From NCBI GenBank assembly GCA_028583685.1, contig JAMXIF010000048.1, positions 24,288,667 through 24,352,666 on the forward strand: a stretch of DNA of 64,000 nt, read 5' to 3'. Source of the stretch: Petaurus breviceps papuanus. Taxonomy: Eukaryota; Chordata; Mammalia; Diprotodontia; Petauridae. Shown one piece after another: positions 59,742 to 64,000 of this stretch. The notes below the pieces were generated by a model, which was not told where the DNA came from, made no database searches, and saw only the letters and a list, made by a program, of their open reading frames with translations. Position 1 is the stretch's first letter. Each line of letters starts with the position of its first letter. Position numbers and translations under genes: made by a program.

Positions 59742-60330
59742 TGTTAATGGGATTTAAGATCTTACCTGCCCATCAATAGGTCTCACCTGGAGCCCATTTA
59801 GGGAAGTTTGCTTAGGGAGGCTTGCTTGTAGGAAGGCTTTCACACTTTTTGTTGATTTCTAATTAGGCACTGAGTCAGGAGGGTTGTGATGCCCTCTGAC
59901 TCTAAAAAAGGGCATATACCCTGAGGTTAGCATTTAATTTGGGGGCTCACGCATTGGAAGAGTGTTCTTGTGATTTGACCAGAGGAGACTCTGGGTAGCT
60001 GTTAAGGTGTTCTCCCCCTCCCCCACTTTGAAAAACCCAAATGTTGGTGCTTCTCTCTCTGGTAACTATGTATGTATTGCCAGGGTCAGACAGTTGGCTC
60101 TGTCTGTTGATCTGTGCTAATTTCTCAGACAGAGGCCATGTCTATTGGTCTTTATTTCCCTGCTTGAATTTTCTCTGCATTTTCTCTGTATTTTCTCTGA
60201 AGTTCAGGGAGTTGACTTTTCCCCTCAACTACTGAATGTAATTAAAAAAGAATGTTGACCCCTTGACCAACTATCTTTCCTAGTAAAGCAGATCTAAGAA
60301 CCTGTGCTAGCAGCCATCCTGGATATGCTA
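59742..60330 (+). mobile_element. Probable solo LTR of an endogenous retrovirus-like element (fossil)
   Basis: About 590 bp starting TGTTAATGGGATTTAAGATC are bounded on both sides by MIR pieces. The size, the TG start and the promoter-like look are those of a solitary LTR. No internal viral region is present. The terminal duplication is unclear. It is younger than the MIR it interrupts. Another marsupial repeat class is possible. Confidence 0.4.
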
Positions 60331-60350
60331 AAATGAGGGGGTTAGATTAG

Positions 60351-60594
60351 GAGTAAAGTGGATAGAGCACTGGGCCTGAACTCAAGAAGACTTATCTCCC
60401 AGAGTTCAAATTTGACCTCAGACATTTATGAGCTATGTAAACTTGGGTAAGTCACTTAACTCTGTTTGCCTCAGTTTCCTCATCTGTAAAATTAGGTGGA
60501 GAAGGAAATGGTGAATCACACCAGTATATTTGCCAAGAAAGCCCCAAAAGGGGTCACAAAGAGCTGTACATGACTGAAAAATGACTGAACACAC
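60351..60594 (+). mobile_element. Long CORE-SINE inserted in MIR
   Basis: It contains AGTAAAGTGGATAGAGCACT, CCAGAGTTCAAATTTGACCT, TTTGCCAAGAAAGCCCCAAA, GTACATGACTGAAAAATGAC. The first few head bases are missing. Confidence 0.88.
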
Positions 60595-60639
60595 AAGCAA
60601 GGTCACTTCTGGCTCTGAATCTATGACCCTTCATTTGAT

Positions 60640-60800
60640 TGGCCTAATACTAACAGTCAGCCATCCAGTGACAGAGGGCACAAAAAATTAGGAAACTTTA
60701 TCTTCTTTCTTTCCTTTGGCCATACTTTTTGATGCAAAAAAAACAAACAAACTTTCAGCCCCAAGTATGTTAAGCTCATTGTCAACTCTCAAGGAGATTG
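60640..60800. other. No feature recognised
   Basis: Complex sequence with a short A-run. Confidence 0.3.
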
Positions 60801-61030
60801 CCATCCACTAGTGGGGATTGACATGAACCTATCTGAGTAGAGGCTATGACAGGAACAAATCAGCAAAGTGTCTCAAGAACTGAAGAAAGGGAAATATCAC
60901 TTTAAGCTGCAGGGTTAGGGAATATGTTTTAAAGGAGGAAGCACCTGAACTGGCCCTTGAAAGAAAGGAAGAATTTCAATGGGTAGAGGTATAAAAGGAT
61001 GTGTTCCAAGGATGGCAGATGACTGTTACA
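60800..61030 (+). mobile_element. Old unnamed mammalian repeat fragment
   Basis: AAAGGAGGAAGCACCTGAAC, TGGCCCTTGAAAGAAAGGAA and GTGTTCCAAGGATGGCAGAT share wording with the family at 41010 and 43640. Confidence 0.48.
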
Positions 61031-61039
61031 AATGCATGG

Positions 61040-61290
61040 AGGTAGGGAAAGGAAGAGGCAGCCTGGTATGGTGGACATAGCACCAGATTTGGATCCCTAA
61101 GTAAGGCAATGCCCTTCTAAGTACCACTGTGGTTTCATGCTTGGTTTTATCAGAGAAATAACCCTCCCCCATAGAAAGAGGGCCTATGAGAGTCTGCAAG
61201 AAGCCCTGGGGCTCACTTTCAGGCAAAGTCCCCTCAAGAATTCTCCATTGACATTCACGTTGGTATCATTTATTTTGATATTTTTGTTTT
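61040..61290. other. MIR-like start, otherwise unassigned
   Basis: AGGCAGCCTGGTATGGTGGA, CATAGCACCAGATTTGGATC looks like a MIR head (61050-61095). The rest is not recognised. Confidence 0.4.
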
Positions 61291-61293
61291 TAT

Positions 61294-61482
61294 AAAAAAT
61301 ATGTTTCCGGGGGTAGCTAGGTGGCGAAGTGAGTAAAGCATTGGCCCCAGAATCAGGAGGACCTGAGTTCGGTTCCAGCCCCAGACCCTTAACACCCACA
61401 CAAAAAAACTAGCTGTGTAACCCTGTGCAAGTTACTTAACCCCAATTGCCCTCCAAAAGGCAAGAAAAAATAAATGTTTCCA
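61294..61482 (+). mobile_element. Short SINE (WSINE1-like) with target-site duplication
   Basis: The body is 61309-61464: GGGGGTAGCTAGGTGGCGAA, GAGGACCTGAGTTCGGTTCC, TGCAAGTTACTTAACCCCAA. A 16-bp insert-like ACCCACACAAAAAAAC sits in the middle. AAAAAATATGTTTCC (61294-61308) and AAAAAATAAATGTTTCC (61465-61482, approximate) flank it. Confidence 0.92.
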
Positions 61483-61509
61483 GAAAGAGAAAAACTTGTC
61501 ATTTTCTTT

Positions 61510-61955
61510 CCCTCTTTATCTCCCAAATCAAGGAGTCTAGAGTTAAAAGATCTGGATTCTAAATTTTACTTTGCAACTCACTAGCTAAATCCATTCTCTA
61601 ATCCAGGCCTCAGTTTACTTACTTATAAATTAAAGCATATTTCAAATATCCTTCTCTGGTAGTCTACATTTTAATAACCTCTCTAGCTCTGAAATTCTAG
61701 CCTCCATATTTTAGTTTTCTTTGTTCTAAGATCCTCCCAGCTCTAATGGTCTATGCTCTGTGTTCTAGAATTCTACCTTTTAAGGTCTTCTCTAACCCTA
61801 ACATTCTGTGTTCTCAAATTCTATGGTCCCTACTGGCTCTAACAGTCTGGCTTTTAAGTTCCTTCCAACTGTAACATGCTGTATTCTATATACATACATA
61901 TTATGTTCCAAAATCCCTTCTACCTCTAGCATTTTGTAAGTCTAGACCTACCACC
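61510..61955 (+). mobile_element. MIR-type SINE with the longest ~32-bp array
   Basis: MIR body: TAATCCAGGCCTCAGTTTAC. From about 61655 many units follow: CTCTAGCTCTGAAATTCTAG, GTTCTAAGATCCTCCCAGCT, TAACCCTAACATTCTGTGTT, TTAAGTTCCTTCCAACTGTA, CAAAATCCCTTCTACCTCTA. Roughly eight or nine diverged units are present. Confidence 0.75.
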
Positions 61956-61959
61956 AACC

Positions 61960-62220
61960 ATTGCATGGAATCCACCAACAGTAAAAAGTGCCTGAGTTAC
62001 TGTCACCCTCACCACCACTGCCACTACCACCAAGAAGTCTTTAAGTATCTACAAAGGGAGAATCCCAGTACACAAATACATTTTGCTCTCTGAGCTGTTA
62101 TGTGGTGGGGCCTTTTTTTCCCTTCTGTTTTCCTTCCTCCTTCCAAGCCCCCACCCCCACCCCTGGCCCCAGGGGCATCAGTGACTCTACCCCTCTCCAT
62201 CCACCATAATTAGTATTTGG
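61960..62220. other. No feature recognised
   Basis: C-rich complex sequence (CCACCCCCACCCCTGG near 62152). Nothing else is supported. Confidence 0.3.
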
Positions 62221-62224
62221 GGCT

Positions 62225-62710
62225 GAGAGCAAACACTACACAAGAGTAGCTTAATCCCCACTACTTCCTGCCTCACCATCAAACCAACCCATGCCTGATG
62301 CAATGCTAGACAAATATTGAACTTTATTAATTTAATTTAATTAAACTTTATTAACCTTTTATTAAAAATAAGCCCTCATTAAAATTCTCATTGGCGTCTC
62401 TGGCAAAGGCACAGGCATTTTCTCATTTCTAAGCTCATTAAATATCACCCAAAGAGAGTCAGCGTCTTCAAGAGTTTCAATGGTTGATAAATTTGTGACT
62501 GTTTGTTCAGCCAGAGACTTGGGACCTGGAATGGAGGGCAGCATGCATAGCAGCCATGCAGAGATCATTAAAGGGTTAACTATAATGAGCATTTACTGGG
62601 GGGGGGGATTGGGGGGGTGGGATCTAGTCAGTTTCTTTTTACATAGTGGCCACATTTTTGGAAATTTGTATGTAAAAGGAATTGCTGTGAATTAAATCTT
62701 AAGGTGACCT
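62225..62710. promoter_or_regulatory. Candidate conserved non-coding element
   Basis: Repeat-free. The AT core at 62315-62370 holds TGAACTTTATTAATTTAATT, TAATTAAACTTTATTAACCT (AACTTTATTAA occurs twice) and TTTTATTAAAAATAAGCC. Further words are CATTAAAATTCTCATTGGCG, GCTCATTAAATATCACCC, CAATGGTTGATAAATTTGTG and GATCATTAAAGGGTTAACTA. A G-run at 62600-62616 interrupts the 3' part. Confidence 0.45.
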
Positions 62711-62764
62711 CCAAGTGTATCAGGGAACTCTCCACTTAAAGAAAGCTTGGGGTAAATCCTTCTC

Positions 62765-62965
62765 ATAGAACGTTAAAATTGGAAAGGGGACTTCATGGTG
62801 TTTACAATTAAGGAAAGTGAGTCCCAAAGAAATTAAGCCACTTGCCTGATGGCACACACGTAGTCAGTTGCTTATGACTCTTATGACTCCAATGCCAAGA
62901 CCCTTCTAACTGTGACATTCTGTTTTATGCTCTAACATTCTATATTCTAAGGTCTCTTTCAGTCC
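62765..62965 (-). mobile_element. MIR-type SINE plus ~32-bp units
   Basis: GAACGTTAAAATTGGAAAGG, AAGCCACTTGCCTGATGGCA, then ACCCTTCTAACTGTGACATT, CTGTTTTATGCTCTAACATT and CTATATTCTAAGGTCTCTTT. Confidence 0.65.
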
Positions 62966-62969
62966 TTAT

Positions 62970-63595
62970 CCAGATCTTTCCATTACCCTATGGGTGATTT
63001 TTTTTATTAAAATAAGCACCATAATCCTACACCTCCAATTCAGTTTACTTGCTTTATAAAGTCAGATTTAGGCATACTGGGTGTTCTAAAGGCTAGGACA
63101 GAATATATACAAATCTTATCTAGTTTCAGTCTTAAGGCTAGGTTGGAGGAGGCTGCATGTGGTCTGTCTGTAAGGGAGTAGCCCTTCCCTATTCCTCTTA
63201 GTCGAATACCAACCTTCCCCAGAACCTTCTGAGACTCCAGGTATGGAGAGAAGACACTTGGAAATTGATTTAGGAAAAGGAAGAGTGGGAGGGAAAAGGG
63301 ACTAAAAGGTAGAAGAGACAAAGAAAAGTGAGCTTAGAGAGGATGAGAGGGGGACAGAAGCTTTGAAAAGGCAAGTGGAAGGTTTAGTGGAATGAAAAGA
63401 GAAGGACAAAGTAGAGATCTCTAGCCCAAACTTGAGCCTGGGCTGGGGGTCCCCTCCTCCTGCCCCTGAGGGAGACCTCCTGTGTCTAGGCCCTAGAGAC
63501 CTTATCCATCCCAGGGTCAGCTGTGGCATCTGGTCTCTATAAAAAAATCTATGCTAGATTTAACATGGAGAAGATATCAACTATTCAGTAAATGA
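62970..63595. other. No feature recognised
   Basis: Complex sequence. Reverse frames of 93 and 75 codons (63040-63529) resemble no family. Purine bias over about 63285-63420 explains the Ser/Leu/Phe content. Confidence 0.35.
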
Positions 63596-63599
63596 GCAA

Positions 63600-63745
63600 T
63601 CTAATACTGCATCTCCTGGGCTCCTCCACCCCACATGACTCTCTTCCATGGAGCCTTCCCTTAAGCAAGAGAGCTCTCCCTCATCGTCTGATTTCATAGA
63701 ACTTTTTACTGTCTTATTCACTTGTTATATTTTGATTTGAAATTT
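63600..63745 (+). mobile_element. L2-like 3' end
   Basis: CTCTTCCATGGAGCCTTCCC, TTAAGCAAGAGAGCTCTCCC and CTTTTTACTGTCTTATTCAC resemble the L2 3' region. Confidence 0.5.
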
Positions 63746-63764
63746 TTGTACATTTGTGTATATA

Positions 63765-64000
<236 letters not shown>

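Larger units (their letters stand above)
59662..60635 (+). mobile_element. MIR-type SINE carrying two insertions
   Basis: Three pieces of one MIR can be followed: 59662-59741 (CAGTATGGCATAGTGGGTAG, CAGGGAAACCTAGCTTCAAA), about 60331-60350 (AAAATGAGGGGGTTAGATTA) and 60595-60635 (CAAGGTCACTTCTGGCTCTG, AATCTATGACCC). The gaps hold a probable LTR and a SINE. Confidence 0.72.

Overview
This window looks like marsupial nuclear DNA, probably from an Australian marsupial. Three kinds of sequence point that way. (1) Long tRNA-headed CORE-SINEs (Mar1/Opo1-like) carry the tail GAGTCAGACATGACTGAA. (2) Short SINEs of the GGTAGCTAGGTGGCGCAGTGAGTAGAG type resemble what I remember as WSINE1. (3) There is a dense background of MIR, L2 and CR1/L3 copies, plus a 5'-truncated L1 whose 3' end is of a non-eutherian type. 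Repeat names come from memory of the families, because no library search was possible.

I find no protein-coding gene, rRNA or tRNA gene. Every open frame I examined is short, and each is explained by a microsatellite, a transposon copy or chance. The only trace of a host gene is a short decayed fragment (6485-6610) whose reading resembles the cold-shock domain of a Y-box protein. It is most likely a retropseudogene.

Layout. 1-7 kb: SINEs, L2 tails, a CT microsatellite holding an assembly gap, a CR1/L3 copy split by a SINE, and the Y-box fragment. 7-18 kb: MIR-type SINEs and a long sense CR1/L3 copy. 18-27 kb: hAT remnants, a CpG-dense candidate regulatory element, a pentamer satellite with unbroken 5-bp phase, and two candidate regulatory elements. 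27-37 kb: a CR1/L3 copy with a readable YADD motif, degenerate minisatellites, a large TG microsatellite, and opposed CR1/L3 pieces. 37-50 kb: nested SINEs, an AT/homeodomain-motif-rich element and an old unnamed repeat family. 50-55 kb: hAT-like, CR1/L3 and L2 copies, with a SINE inserted in the L2. 55-64 kb: further candidate regulatory elements, an L1 3' end with a SINE inside it and another at its tail, a probable solo LTR inside a MIR, and a closing tetranucleotide microsatellite.

About ten islands of 140-490 bp contain no repeat I can recognise. They are rich in TAAT/ATTA, POU-like and TTTAT motifs, some with local CpG clusters. They look like conserved non-coding elements of the sort that surround developmental transcription-factor genes. 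Conservation itself cannot be seen in one sequence, so this is inference, and I cannot name the target gene. Overall the window reads as a gene-free regulatory landscape: old transposon fossils and fast-evolving simple repeats with candidate enhancers scattered among them.
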